A DNA stretch of 64,000 nt from the NCBI RefSeq assembly GCF_037893015.1, contig NC_133665.1, positions 193,222,309 to 193,286,308 of the forward strand, read 5' to 3'. Position numbers and translations under genes: made by a program. Every line of letters begins with the position of its first letter. Position 1 is the first letter of the stretch. Below the pieces are notes generated by a model. That model saw only the letters and a list, made by a program, of their open reading frames with translations. It had not been told where the DNA came from and did no database searches. This DNA comes from Macrotis lagotis (Eukaryota > Chordata > Mammalia > Peramelemorphia > Peramelidae). Below, in pieces: positions 36,186-48,371 of the stretch.

Positions 36186-36311
36186 GGGGCAGCTATGGAG
36201 TCAGGAGGATCTGAATTCAAATGCAGCCTCAGACGCTTAATAATGACCTAGCTGTGTGACCTTGGGCAAGTCACAACCCCATTGCCTTGCAAAAACTTGA
36301 AAAGAAAAAAA
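36186..36311 (+). mobile_element. Young SINE with internal deletion
   Basis: ggggcagcta then directly tggagtcaggaggatctg: about 27 bases of the head are missing compared with other copies. The tail ends at a repeat of the target aaatttctca (36174 and 36312). Confidence 0.9.
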
Positions 36312-36324
36312 GAAATTTCTCATG

Positions 36325-36468
36325 CTGGAACAGCTAGATGGTACAGAGGATAGAGCACAGGACTTGGAATCACGTGGACCTGAATTCAAATTTGTCTTCA
36401 AAAACTGACTAGCTGTGTGGCCCTGGATAAGTCACAATTCTGATTGTCTCAAAAAAAAAAGAAAAGAA
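36325..36468 (+). mobile_element. Second SINE stacked at the same target
   Basis: An older subfamily member (cagctagatggtacagagga, cctgaattcaaatttgtctt) bounded by aaatttctcatg (36312) and aaattcctcatt (36469). Confidence 0.85.
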
Positions 36469-36663
36469 AAATTCCTCATTTCTTTTCTTGATGATGGAAT
36501 GTTTTGGTCAGTTGGCATCCACGAAAAGGCTGCCCTTCCAACATGTTACTTAAGCATTTTGGAGCTCCCTGGATTGATGGATGGGAGAGGCACAGGAAAA
36601 AACGATAAACCCAAGGCCTTTGTCTTTCATCTAGCCCCATTTCTGCCTCCAAAATCTATTTGG

Positions 36664-37510
36664 ACATTGCAACCAGTTGATGGAATTTACATGAGGGTAA
36701 AAAGACATGGGTCCTGTCTAAGTCTGATACACTTTAATTCTCTACTTCTGATCAAAAATTGTTTCTCAGATTCCAAACTGCCCTTGGATAGTTAACATGG
36801 TTTTAGATATGTTCTATGGTAAAGTTGGATCGAGATGGAGAGGGGAAGGAGAGAGGGATGTGTGTGTGTGTGTATCTCAGAACTAGGGATTTTAATTGCA
36901 CATATTCCCTATTTCTGTCCGACCCAACTTGGAGTCACCAGAAGAGGCAAAGTCATACAAATGACCAGATTCTGGAGGGAAGTGAGGCATACAGGGACTC
37001 AGGATAAAGAATGTAGTGAATTGGACTGAGAAGTCTTCAGAGAAATACAACCATCATCTTCAAAGATGTGTCTGTCTCAGTTTCTTCATCTATACAATGG
37101 AGATATTAAAAGTACCCACCAGCACCAGCCCTGGAGTCAGGAGGACCTGGCCTCAGACACTTAATAATTACTTAGCTGTGTGACCCTGGGCAAGTCACTT
37201 AACTCCATCGCCTTGCAAAAATAAATATTGTGAGGATTAAATGATATTTTTCACGTACTCTACAAACTTCAGAGTGTGATATAAATGTAATTGATAATGA
37301 GGAAGAGGAGGCAGATGATATGAAGGGTCATCATTTTGAAGAAATTCGGGGTTTTTTCTGATTCCAGAAGGGATATTGCTAGCAGTTGATGGAATTTATA
37401 TGAGGGTAAATAGAAATTATACACATTTACATGGGTCCAGTCTCAGTTTGATATTCTTTAATTCTATATTTCTATCAAAAATTGGTTTCTCAGATTCTAA
37501 TAGTTATAAA
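36664..37510. repeat. Duplicated ~125-bp intergenic unit
   Basis: 36666-36790 and 37375-37505 share agttgatggaatttacatga / agttgatggaatttatatga, gggtcc, ctttaattct, atcaaaaattg and tttctcagattc. The second copy has short insertions. Family not recognised. Confidence 0.75.
37120..37222 (+). mobile_element. 5'-truncated SINE fragment
   Basis: Begins at agcaccagccctggagtcag without the head, then cctggcctcagacacttaat to the A tail. The ttcaaatc box is deleted. Confidence 0.88.
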
Positions 37511-37608
37511 TCTGAATGTTATCTCAGTATGTTAAAATGTCATTCTGCTACGTCAAGGCCTAACTCCTACATCTGAATATGGACTTGGCCTGTGTCAATA
37601 CTATCTGG

Positions 37609-37763
37609 CGGGGGGCAGCTAGGTGGTGAGTGGATAGAGCACCGGCCCTGGAGTCAGGAGATCTGAGTTCAAATCCAGCCTCAGACACTTAATAATAACC
37701 TAGATGTGTGGCCTGGAGCAAGTCATTTAACCCCATTGCCTTGTGAAAAAAAAAACCTAAAAA
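37609..37763 (+). mobile_element. Young marsupial SINE
   Basis: ggggcagctaggtggtgagt to A-rich tail. Perfect duplication aatactatctgg at 37597-37608 and 37764-37775. Confidence 0.95.
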
Positions 37764-38005
37764 AATACTATCTGGTCAGCTCTGTGACAGCACCAATAAA
37801 ATTCCATCACCTGGGTCAACAAGCCACAAGGTAAGAGACAGCTTGGATGAGCAGAAAGCAATTCTTTGGCTATTTGTAGACATTCCCTCTCCAGCCTAAG
37901 TGGGATTCTTATCAATAAAATGTGAAGCAACTATTATAACTTATGAGAGGATCACCATGTAGAACTGTCATCTCTATGAAACCTCATTGTTACCTGACTC
38001 AGTTT

Positions 38006-38157
38006 AGTTTTATTTTGTTTTGGCTAGGCAAATGGGGTTAAATGATTTGCCCAAGGTCACCACTAGGTAATTATTAAGTGTCTGAGGCCAAATTCGAACT
38101 CGGGTCCTCCTGACTCCAGGGCCGGTGCTCTATCCACTGTGCCACCTAGTCGCCCCA
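38006..38157 (-). mobile_element. Young marsupial SINE, reverse
   Basis: T-rich tail to gccacctagtcgcccc. Perfect duplication acctgactcagttt at 37992-38005 and 38158-38171. Confidence 0.95.
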
Positions 38158-38171
38158 ACCTGACTCAGTTT

Positions 38172-39039
38172 TATGATTCTTAGTCCTTTCTATAGAAAAT
38201 GCCCCTAAATTTTTGTATCAAGGTTGGCATCTTTTAGGACGCCATCCACCCATGGGTTCTTGGTAAGATCTCAGAGAATAAAATTTCATTTATAAAACTG
38301 ACTTTTGTTATTTCATTTTTAGCCCAAGAAAATTATGGTTAACAAAACAAACATGCATATACATGCAGGCCTCACAAATTGAAGGATGGGAATGGAAGGA
38401 GGGAGATCACTACTTCAGGCAGCCTATTCCATCTTTGTTTCCTTGAATTCTTAGAGAAAAAAATGTACATTGTGCTTTGGATTATAGATACAAGTCTATA
38501 AGAAAGGATTGTATCTTTTTGACCTAGCATTTTCTAAGAATTCAAGGAGACCAAAAAGAGAATGGACTGATTCAAGGAATTGTGAACTCCCCATCATTGG
38601 TGAACAAAGGATGGTTGATATTCTGAGCAAAACAGGAAACTGAGAAAGGATAAGAGATGTACACAATATTCTGAGGCTCTAAAAAAAAAGGTGATTCAGA
38701 ACCAAGCACATGTCGGGGGGAGGAGAAATAATATGCCCCATGGTAAGAGAGATCTAACTTCTCAAAAGGCGCAAAATGAAATAGCTAGATATTTTTCCCC
38801 TTAACCAATACCCTCTGGCAGGGTTGGAATTTAGGAAAGACAACTTTAGAAGGCCCTTTTCAAGGCTAAGAGTCTATCATTAGCCGCTTTCCTTTTTATT
38901 CATTGAAAAAGATCATGTGAGATACAAACCACTCTGGTATACTAAGGGATGTCCCATGTGGCACAGGGGTGTTGTGGGTGGCTTGAAGAGAAGCAGAAAT
39001 CTCTAACCTCTTCTTCCCCAACCCTTCTCCAAAGCACTT
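38172..39039. other. Intergenic, no gene recognised
   Basis: AT-rich unique-looking sequence; no repeat or exon identified. Confidence 0.45.
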
Positions 39040-39560
39040 TGGTTTTTGTCCTACATTATCAAAGAACCAAGTGACATCACTATGTTTGAGACAAATGGCA
39101 GTGTGTCCGACTGCGGCTGATCAGTCAGAATGCTCGGAATGCTAACACTTGCAGTAGGTACTCTAAACTTACAGATGTCACATTTCCTTTGAGCTGCTTC
39201 AAATCTGCCTTCTTCATAGAGCACAGCACCCTCACTGATGAGGGCATGGCATGCTGTGAATTCTAGTTCTTCAATGAGACTTGCAGGGTGTCTCAGTATC
39301 GCTTCTTCTGACTCCCTTGAGCACTTGCCCTGTGTGCGTTCTCCAGAGAATGGTCTTCTTGGCAAGCGCATGTCTGACATCCTAAGACCATGACCAGCCC
39401 ACTGCAGTTGTACTCTCTGTAGTAATGATGGACTGCAGGCAGTGTAGCTGGGGAAAGGGCCTCAGTGCCTGCTATCTTCTCCAAAGCACTTGAATTTCTT
39501 CCAGGAGGGGAAGCAGGAGCTTGGGCCAGAATCTTGGCCACTCTGCTGTCCTCCAGAACT
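39040..39560 (-). repeat. RTE-clade LINE, end of ORF2, reverse
   Basis: The - strand reads MSDMRLPRRPFSGERTQGKC and later ACHALISEGAVLYEEGRFEA followed by AQRK, the usual C-terminal tail of RTE-type endonuclease/reverse transcriptase ORFs (R.P.RRLPKR.F.GEL..GKR). Upstream in another frame is a NCSGLVMVLGCQ remnant. Frames are broken. Confidence 0.65.
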
Positions 39561-40750
39561 CCCTAGAAACATAGTCTATTAGATATTTTATTCCAGAAGA
39601 CGTGGTTTTTAGGTTCAATCTCACTTCTGATTATTTCATTAACTGAGGGAAATAGGACCAAGGCTTTATATTCAAGGCTTTCCCCTTTCCACTAAAACCA
39701 GTTCTGTTAATGAACACACAAATGGTAAATAGTTTCTAAAGAACACATTTGTCCAGATCATGGCAAAGCAGAAATCAGAGAAAGGATATAGCCAAGGATA
39801 CAGAGATGACAAGGAAGCAGCCCAAAGAGAGATTGGCTTCATCTAGCTTCCCTTGAAAACGATGCTTTAAGTTTTCTTATATCATTTGGATTTGAAACAG
39901 ATGATCTCTGAAAATTTCACTAAAAGAGACAAAGACTTTTCCTCAATCAAATAACATTAGCTCCAAAGGGGAGGCTGAGGACAGGATCACCCTTCAACTG
40001 AGGAAGGATCAACTCCTTCCCTGCACAGAGGGTCCCCAATATAATCCTGGCATATAGACTTCCCCCAAAAGACAACCATTCTTTTCCCATCAACCAGTTG
40101 ATTTCCATGTGGCTTAACGTCTCTGACATCATCTCCTGTTGCCAGTCTGCAAGTCAGTTCCCAAGAGGGACTTGGGGAATTTTAATTTTCTTTTTATTTG
40201 CAAGGGACCCGTTCTATAGAAACAATTTGGCTTAAAAGCTATATTACCAAATGCATGGGTCCATGGAGGTAGACTGATTTTTCAGTGAAGATTAAAAAGA
40301 ATGAATAGAAAAGAGGTACTTAAATATTGGTTGACTGTCCAATCAGTCCAATCTTACTCTACCCTGGTCATGGTCCTTTTCATAAAAATAAGAAAAGAAA
40401 GATATATGGATATAGATATGTATGTATATTTGTGTGTGGACAGATGTGTATGTATGTGTTTATACATATATTATAAAATATAATATCTTATAATTTTAAA
40501 AACCAGTGAAGTCTTATGAATCTCTTCTCAGAATGTTTTTAAATTCAAAATCAAAGGATTGCAGAGTGAACCAATTGTCTAAATACAACTATTAAATTGT
40601 TGAAATGACTGTCTAAATTTGGATTGCCATTGTAATTCTCACAATCACTTGCATTGTAATTCTGTGTAGCACACTTGAACACTGATTATTAAAATGTGGG
40701 ATCCCCCACCTATCTTAAAATTTAAGTTGTTATATTTAAAATATTAGTTG
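39561..40750. other. Intergenic, no gene recognised
   Basis: AT-rich; short TATG/TGTA-rich patch near 40400-40470. Nothing else identified. Confidence 0.45.
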
Positions 40751-40892
40751 TGGGGTGGCTAGGTGGTGCAGTGGATAGAGCACCAGCCCTGGAGTCAGGA
40801 GGACCTGAGTTCAAATACACTTAATAATTACCTAGCTGTGTGGCCTTGGGCAAGCCACTTAACCCCCTTGCCTTGCAAAAAAACTAAAACAT

Positions 40893-40948
<56 letters not shown>

Positions 40949-40956
40949 TTATATAT
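40751..40956 (+). mobile_element. SINE whose tail became a (TA)n microsatellite
   Basis: ggggtggctaggtggtgcag to cttgccttgc, then A tail and TA repeat from about 40893. Target duplication atattagttg at 40741-40750 and 40957-40966 brackets both, so the TA run arose inside the SINE tail. Confidence 0.93.
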
Positions 40957-40966
40957 ATATTAGTTG

Positions 40967-42099
40967 CAGTGTTGGCAAGACAAATGAGCCAGGAAATGGA
41001 ATGCTAATCTGGCCTTTACATTTCATAGTGTCCTGTATTTTGAAACCTAAGATTCAATCATTCTATTTTTCTTGAAATGAGAAGAGTAACCACTCTGCAT
41101 TAAACATGCAAAACACATCAAACCTGGAATTTAAGAATATGAAAACATGTGAAACTTGCATTTCAGTTGTTGATACAATATTTTCATAATAAAATTTGCA
41201 CTTATACCTTGGGGTTTGTTGGATTTTTTGTATTATTGTTTATAACAATGTAATCATACACAAACACAAAAAGGATGAAATTAAAATCTTCTGGTCTATG
41301 TATATCTTACCGAAACCTCCGGTAACACAGGACAGCTATCTATACAGCATGATGAGCTGGCTCACATGGAGTCTTCGATGGCTGCCATCAAACTTCCCCT
41401 TCCTTAGAGAGAATTTTAAATGTAAGTTGATTATAGTTACAACATATGTTAGTGAATACAATATAAAACAAATTTGAAGAAATAGTCACCTGTGAATTGT
41501 GAAGGCTTTAGGTAAAGCACCCAGAACATTTTAGCAGCCAATGTAAGACATGTTGGAAATTCTGAGAAGCCCATCCAGGCCATCCAAAGCAGAGCATTAC
41601 TCAATCGAGGTTCCAAGAGTTACGTTCTCGAGCCCCGAGGTAACATTTTCATGTCATGAACCTGAAATGGGCATGGAACACCAAAAGAAAATCCTTACAG
41701 AAACCACCAATTACTGTCCACAGCATCCACGGTGTGAGCTTTAGACAGCCGCTGACCACCAGCTGCTCTTCCTCCGTTGCTCTTAAACATACACTCTTGC
41801 AACAAGACACAAAGCTCTTCCCTATACATTGTCGCAACACACCTTAGTGGGTCCTCATATTGCTGTTATGTTGCCATGAAGTGTATTTTCTGCAACAATG
41901 CATTCAAAATGATCCTGAGTAATTCCAGTTTTAAATTCTCAAGCAACTGATGACAGTTAACTACCCCAAAAAGTGAAAAGTCTCCAGCACTTTAGAGATT
42001 CAATAAATGTGAGTCAAGGGGAAGTTATGCCTAGATCAGGGTACATCTATCTTAGGGAGCAGTGAGGGGAACCAGGGAGAGAGAAAAATTTGGAATCCA
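40967..42099. other. Intergenic, no gene recognised
   Basis: No clear repeat or exon. Overlapping short ORFs near 41550-41850 on both strands have no recognised similarity. Confidence 0.4.
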
Positions 42100-42605
42100 A
42101 AATTCTTATAAAAAAGGAAAGTTATTGTACACCGTAATAGCAACATGGGGCTCATGATCAACCTTGATGGACTCACTCATTCTTCAGTGTAATAATCAGG
42201 GGCAATTTTAGGCTGTCTGCGATGGAGAACGTCATCTGTGTCCAGAGAAAGAATTGTGGAGTTTGAACAAAGACCAAAGACTGTTACCATCAATTTAAAA
42301 AAAAGTTGTCTTATGTACCACATAATTTTGCTGCCTTTAATATTTTATTTTTTCCTCGAGGATATGATTTCTCTCCCAACACATTCAGTTTTGATCAATG
42401 TATAGCATGGAAATAATGTAAAGCTGATCAGACTGCCTTCTGGGGGGGGGGGGGGAAGGGGGGGGAATCGTAAAATTCAAAAACCTTACAAAAAAGATAG
42501 GTAGAAATTATACTGTATAGAATTGGGAAACAAATAAAATATTTATATTAAAAAAGTAATGTTAACCATCTTTACATGTAATTGGAAAAAATAAAAATAT
42601 TATTT
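42100..42605 (+). mobile_element. L1 3' end, 5'-truncated
   Basis: Same order as the copy at 44622: agcaacatgggg, gtaataatcaggggcaattt, catctgtgtccagagaaaga, ttgaacaaagaccaaagact, G-rich block and A-rich end. Confidence 0.85.
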
Positions 42606-42626
42606 ATATGAGAGTGAGAGAGAGAC

Positions 42627-42659
<33 letters not shown>

Positions 42660-42660
42660 G
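42425..42660. repeat. G run and (GA)n around an L1 tail
   Basis: G runs at 42442-42455 and 42458-42465; GAGACAGA repeat at 42614-42661 directly after the L1 tail. Confidence 0.85.
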
Positions 42661-42661
42661 A

Positions 42662-43439
42662 TTGAAGTCACTCTTTGGAAGATGTTGGGTGAATATGAGA
42701 CATTTTCCAGAACTCTTTCCTATTCATACAGGGATCTGGGGCTATCAGAACCTCAAACTATCTTGTCTAATCCAGGACAATTGGCTAAATTTAGTACTAA
42801 GTACTAAGGTGGTACCATTCCCCAAACAAATACTCCATATAGATAAATAAGGTAACACATCTGCTTGATTGTGAAGGTCATTTAAAATTATTTTTTCATT
42901 CTGCATATTTCGTTTTTATCTTCCTCATGTTTTTGTCTAGGATGGAGGAGGTTCTCCAAAGCTGGGGCCCTGGGACACCCAGGTCAGGTCTAAGTCTAAG
43001 GGCAACTACACCGATGTAGCTTCTTTTCACACAGAAGGGAAGGTCCAGAAAGAGAGAGTCTCTAACTAAAACAAAGGTAGATCTCCTGATTTGATAGTGA
43101 CCAAGGTAAAAGTTTCTTTGTTGAGATCTGAGAAGGAGGTAAGGCAGGGTTGGCCAATGACCAACATGGGTCTACCGGTTTAGTGAGTCTTCAGCATGAG
43201 ACATCTGTGGACCCAACTGCTCAAACCTGAGTCACCTTGACCTTCTCCTAAGAATTCCAGAGAGCACGGGAGACCTTTTTCAAATGCTACAGTTTTTACT
43301 CAAATTCAGGACCACACTTCTGGATCATGTGAGCAACAAAATAGAGAACTAGTCATTTTCTCTAATCCTTACAACATCTTAGACCTCTCCAAAACAGATT
43401 CTAGGCCAAAGCTAAAGGAACTGCAACTGCTTTCATAGT
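42662..43439. other. Intergenic, no gene recognised
   Basis: No repeat or exon identified. Confidence 0.4.
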
Positions 43440-44195
43440 CTATGAGAACTTGGAACCCAAACAGTTAAAAAAGAAAGAAGAAATGAACTGATGCTCACTG
43501 TCCCTGAGCTCCCGCAGCCCCTCTTTCCCACTTCCCACACCGGCAGTAAGGACGCACTTGTTCAGATTGGGATTTGCAACAAAAAACCAAGCCCACACCC
43601 CAATGTTCCCCCCTTCCAATGCCATGGAGACCCCAGCTATAAGCTGCAAACCTTTGCCTGGGCAGCATCAAAGAACCAGCAGCTGCCTTTGAGGAGCCAA
43701 AACCTGCAAGGGGGCACAACTCTCAAAGAAGCAGAGCAGCAAAGCTCTAATTGCCAGTGCAGGAGAGACTGGTGTAAACACCAGCACTCTCTGAATGGCC
43801 TAGAATGGGGGTGTAGGGGGCAGAGGAGGAGGTAAAGGGGGGCGTGTCAAACACTCCACTAAACCTTAGGGAAAGAATACAGCATTCTCCTTGGGAAAGT
43901 TCTCGCCTCCAGAATTCATCTGGAGCAGACACTTAGGCTGGTGAACTGTGACACAAAATGGGAGAGGATTCAGTTTTCACAGAAAGAACTATCTGAAGGG
44001 ACAAAGCCAGAAAGGAAATAAGGGAAAACCAGAGAGAAAAAAGACTGATGTCACCAAGAATCTCAGGAAGAACAAATTCAGAGAACTTGAACAGAAATCA
44101 ATCAAGGAAAACTTCAACAGAAAAAACACGGCCCTCAGAACTAGTATACAAACTCAAGAATCCATAAATAAATACCACAAAATAATGGAAAATAT

Positions 44196-44343
44196 GGGGC
44201 GGCTAGGTGGCACAGTGGACAGAGCACCAGTCCTGGAGTCAGGAGGACCCGAGTTCAAATTCAGCCTCAGACACTTAATCATTACCTAGCTCTGTGGTCT
44301 TGGGCAAGCCACTTAACCCCACTGCCTTACAAAAATAAAATTA
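44196..44343 (+). mobile_element. Young marsupial SINE, nested
   Basis: ggggcggctaggtggcacag to an A tail, with an imperfect duplication of aataatggaaaatat at 44181 and 44340. Lies inside the ORF1-like remnant. Confidence 0.93.
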
Positions 44344-44621
44344 AAAAAATGGAAAAATACTTTGACACTTGAGAAAACTCTATGGAATGTGAGAACATGG
44401 AAGCATAGTATGCTGTTCCTGAGTGGTTCAAAAGAGGAATGAGATTTACCAGAGCTGAACGGGGGCCTGCATAACCAAAAAGTGAACAAAATAGAAAATT
44501 GGTAATCTGTGATATCTCATCAAAGAAACAAAAGAGAAAAATAAATTGAGAATGCAAGTATGCAGGAGTGAAGGACAATCTAAAAGAGGAAAACAAAAAC
44601 GTTAAAAGAAAATATGTTCAC

Positions 44622-45226
44622 TTGTACAAAAATATTCATAGCAGCTCTGTTTGTGGTGGCAAAGAATTGGAAATCAAGTGAATGTCCTTCACTTGGGGAA
44701 TGGCTTAGCAAACTGTGGTATGTGTATGCCATGGAACACTATTTTTCTATTAGAAGCCAGAAGGGATGGGAATTCAGGGAAGCCTGGAGGGATTTGCATG
44801 GACTGATGCTGAGTGAGATGAGCAGAACCAGAGGAACATTGTGCACCCTGGCAGCAACATGGGAGTGATGTTCAACCTATGAACCTGCTTATTCCATCAG
44901 TGCAACAATCAGGGACAATTTGGGGCTGTCTGCAATGGAGAATACCATCTGTGTCCAGAGAAAGAGCCGTGGAGGTTGAACAAAGACCAAAAACTATTAC
45001 CTTTAATTTAGGGGGAAAAGCTGTTATTCTATTATATAATTTTGCTATCTCTTACACTTTATTTTTCTTCCTTAAGGATATGATTTTTCTCTCAACACAT
45101 TCAGCTTAGATCAATGCATGCCATGGAAACAATGTAAAGACTGTGGCGGGAGGGGAGGGAAGTAAGATGGGGGGGAAAATTGTAAAACTCAAAATAAATA
45201 AAATCTTTCCAAAAAGAAAGAAAAAT
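44622..45226 (+). mobile_element. L1 3' end, 5'-truncated, nested
   Basis: gcagctctgtttgtggtggc, gaattggaaatcaagtgaat, gctgagtgagatgagcagaa and an A-rich end are marsupial L1 3' sequence. The host sequence gaaaatatgttcact is duplicated at about 44607-44621 and 45227-45241. Confidence 0.9.
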
Positions 45227-45470
45227 GAAAATATGTTCACTGTGAAAGCAAAATAGCTGGATCTCAAAGGCAGGATGCATAGAGCCCAGAACATGACAAA
45301 AAACGTTGAGATCATACTGAAGGACATAACAACAGAGAACTACCCCAAATCTGAATATGAAAATGAAATTCCAATTAAAAGGAATTCACAGATTGCTTCC
45401 AGAAAAATAAAAAGTCAAGGCTACAAACTACAAGACACCTAGTGGCCAAATTCAACAGTTCAATTTAGAC

Positions 45471-45474
<4 letters not shown>

Positions 45475-45529
<55 letters not shown>
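45475..45529. repeat. (TG)n microsatellite
   Basis: About 27 uninterrupted TG units. Confidence 0.97.
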
Positions 45530-45531
<2 letters not shown>

Positions 45532-46109
45532 CCTGGAAAAAGATTCTAAGTCCCAAAAGATTCAGTCTCAAAGATATAACTGACCATTCAGTTAGGAAGG
45601 TCCTGATATATTATTCCACATTTAGATGAACTATAATAGCCTTAGCTATTTCTATTTGTAACCAGTCTTTCCCCTCTGCATGGTGCCAGACTAATCCTTC
45701 TTCATGCCTACTTTCATAATTTGGTTGTAAATAAGCTGCTTGAGAACAAGAACATTATCATTTTTGTCCTTTTATCCCAGATACCAAGTACAAGGCTAGC
45801 CCTGAGTCCATCAGCTTCATCAGGAGGTGGGTAGCTTGTTTTTATCACAAGTCTATTGGAACCATGCTTGGTTACAGGGTGGCTCGGTACTCCTGCCTTT
45901 CGCATTAGACTGTCTTGATAACATTGTTGGTATATACCCTATCCTCCTGGTTCTGTCTTCCCAGGTTTCAGGATATGTGTAGGATTTTCTTCTTGGGATA
46001 CTTCCAAGCTATACTTTAGCCACAAGTTTCTAGTAAGATACCAGGGGTTATTTCTAAAATTAGTCATCACTTTACTGCCCTTTCTGTCTCCTACACACAC
46101 CAACCTCTG
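45530..46109. other. Intergenic, no gene recognised
   Basis: No repeat or exon identified. Confidence 0.4.
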
Positions 46110-46430
46110 ATTTGCTCACAGATAACTGATCTCTTGGCTCCATTCCTTTGGAACTAGCCATCACTTCTGCCTGGACCACTCTCCCTCCTCATCTTCCTCT
46201 CCTGGCTTCCTTCAAGCCTCGGCAAAGATCTCATCTTCTGCAAGAAGCTTTTCCTGCTCCCATTTACTGCTAGAACCTTCCCTCAGTTGAATATCTCTAA
46301 TTTATCCTGAATATAGTTGTTTGTACAGAATAGTTGGCATGTTGTCTTCCCCATTCAACTAGGAGCTTCTGAAGGGCTGAATCTCTTTTATTTTTCTTTC
46401 TATCCCTGGCACCTGGAATAGAAAGAGTTG
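46110..46430 (+). repeat. L2 LINE 3' region
   Basis: Tctgcctggaccactctccc, ggcttccttcaagcctcggc, tcttctgcaagaagcttttc and ctatccctggcacctggaat keep L2 order. Confidence 0.85.
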
Positions 46431-47984
46431 TATCAACTGTGGCAGAGTAAAGAAAGCAGAACATGGGGAACACTTGATACCGTAACAATGGTGTAAAGAC
46501 AAACAACTCTGAAAGACTTAACAACGCTGACTGATGCAGCTACCAGTCACCTTCCAGAGATCTCGTGAAGCATGTGGTCGCCTCTTTACAGAGGGGATGA
46601 GCCCGGAGGCATTGTTTCGGACACAGGCAACGCAGAAATTTATTTTGCTTGTATACATACACATAGACAGATCTAGACATTGAAGACATGCATGTGTGTA
46701 TTTGTAAAAAGCAGTTTGTTATTCTTTCCTAATGGGGGCAGGTAGAAGGAATAGCTGGATTGCCATTGTTTAAAGAAAAAAAAGAGAATCAAGTTAGGAA
46801 GTCATGAAAAGCTAAATGGAGGATTTAATGCCTGAACCTAGAAATAAAGTCATTGAAGAATGGTGAACAGAGGGCTGATAGGGATCAGACTAACTTTGGG
46901 GAGATTAGTTTGGAGTGGGGAGACGCAGACCCTCCGGCACTGGTGCCATGATCCAGGTGTGAGGTGAAGAGGGCTGCCCCAGAATAGGGTGCTGCGAAAG
47001 GAGAATCTGACAGAACCCTTGGCCTTGCCTAAGAGGGAATGGGAGGGAGGAATCCCAGATGGTGTCTAAGCTGCAAGCTCGGGTGACACAAGGGTAGCGG
47101 TAGTTGCACCAAGGAATGGGGTAAGTCAGGAATAAAGGAAAGTGTAGGAAGGAAAAAATGAGGTTGTGGATATTGAGTTGAAATGTCTATCAGACACCTG
47201 GCTGGAGATGTGAGCCAGAGGTTGGCAGGGACGTCAGGGCCAAATGAATAGATCTGAGAGTCACTGACACAGAGGTGAGAATTGGATCCATGGGAGCCGA
47301 AGAGAACATCAAGACAAACAGTATGAAGGCAGAAGGGGGTCCAGGACAGAGCTCAGAGAACACCCCCAGCCAGGGGAGTCACCTGGATGCAGATCCAACA
47401 GAGTTCCAACAGCTTATTTTTACCCAAATTATGAAGGCAGACATGAAGAAAGCTTAGTCTGGCAACATGAACTGCAGAGGGGAAAGACTGGATACAAAGA
47501 CCTGTAAAAGTCCAGCTATTACAGTTCACCTAGATGTAGAATAGACTAGGAACTACCTAAGTGAATGGTCAGTTATATTTTGGGGAGTGAGAATCTGTGG
47601 AATCCTCTTCCAGGAAAAGAAAAATAGGCTGGAGAACCAGATGAGAGAGACTGACACCAGCCACTGCCGAAACGTCAGAGGATGAGGATGGGGAAGAGGC
47701 CACTGGGTTGGCAACTAAGAGCTTCACACGAGAGGGCAGTTGGGTTGAAGGGCAGATTGTGAAAAGAAAGTATGGCTTCCCCAAGGTTGGCAATAACGAG
47801 ACATAGGAGAATAGCTGGCAGGGAAGGATGGATCGAGGGAGGTCTCCAAGGACAAGGGAGATGGTGTCACCTTTGTAGGCAGTAGGGGAGAGAATGAAGA
47901 TGAGTGAGAGGAGGGGTGATAAAGGACAGCCAAGTGATGCTGCAGCAAACAGCTCTCTGGGCCCCAACTCAGGAAAACTAATCC
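46431..47984. other. Intergenic, purine-rich, probably decayed repeat
   Basis: 46730-47560 reads gatccaggtgtgaggtgaag, ttgagttgaaatgtctatca and agaacacccccagccagggg, phrases common in old dispersed therian repeats, family unresolved. No gene recognised. Confidence 0.35.
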
Positions 47985-48180
47985 CCCAGAGTACACACAT
48001 CTGGCCTCGGGTACTTACTAGCTATGTGAGCCTGGGCAAGTCACTTCTCTTTATTTGCCTCAGTTTCCTCATCTGTAAAATGAGCGGAGAACAAAAAAAT
48101 GACAATTTTGTCTAGAAAATTCCAAATACGGTCACAAAAATAAAGTCAGACATGACTGAAAAATGTTTGAACAAAAAGGG
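47985..48180 (+). repeat. Marsupial MAR1-like SINE, old
   Basis: ctatgtgagcctgggcaagt, cctcatctgtaaaatgagcg and an end like gtcagacatgactgaaaaat, shared with the copy at 56363-56610. Confidence 0.75.
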
Positions 48181-48371
48181 ACCAATCAGCTAAAGAAGAT
48201 GGGATGGAATGAGATCATTTGGATCACGTAGAAGGGAAGGAAGAAAGGGTCAAGTGCACAGGTGAACAAGAGAATGGCAGCTTTCAGGAAACAGCCTCAG
48301 CTGTCTCAGTGAACTCTAAGGCAAGGTTCTAGCTGCAAGGGGGGTTGGGAGGAAGAGGGAAAAGAGAGATT

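Larger units (their letters stand above)
43440..45470 (+). repeat. L1/HAL1 ORF1-like remnant split by SINE and L1
   Basis: Pieces 43440-44195, 44344-44621 and 45227-45470 form one older element. The first piece reads a basic, helical frame (KPERKKTDVTKNLRKNKFRE, LEQKSIKENFNRKNTALRT). The last reads NEIPIKRIHRLLPEK and an eroded TPRHLVAKF-like motif (tacaagacacctagtggcca), typical of ORF1. Several frame breaks; not functional. Family assignment is tentative. Confidence 0.5.

Noticed and set aside
39051-39380. 109-codon - strand host gene
   Set aside because: The sequence matches the C-terminal pattern of RTE LINE polyproteins and has a degraded relative at 26725-26915.
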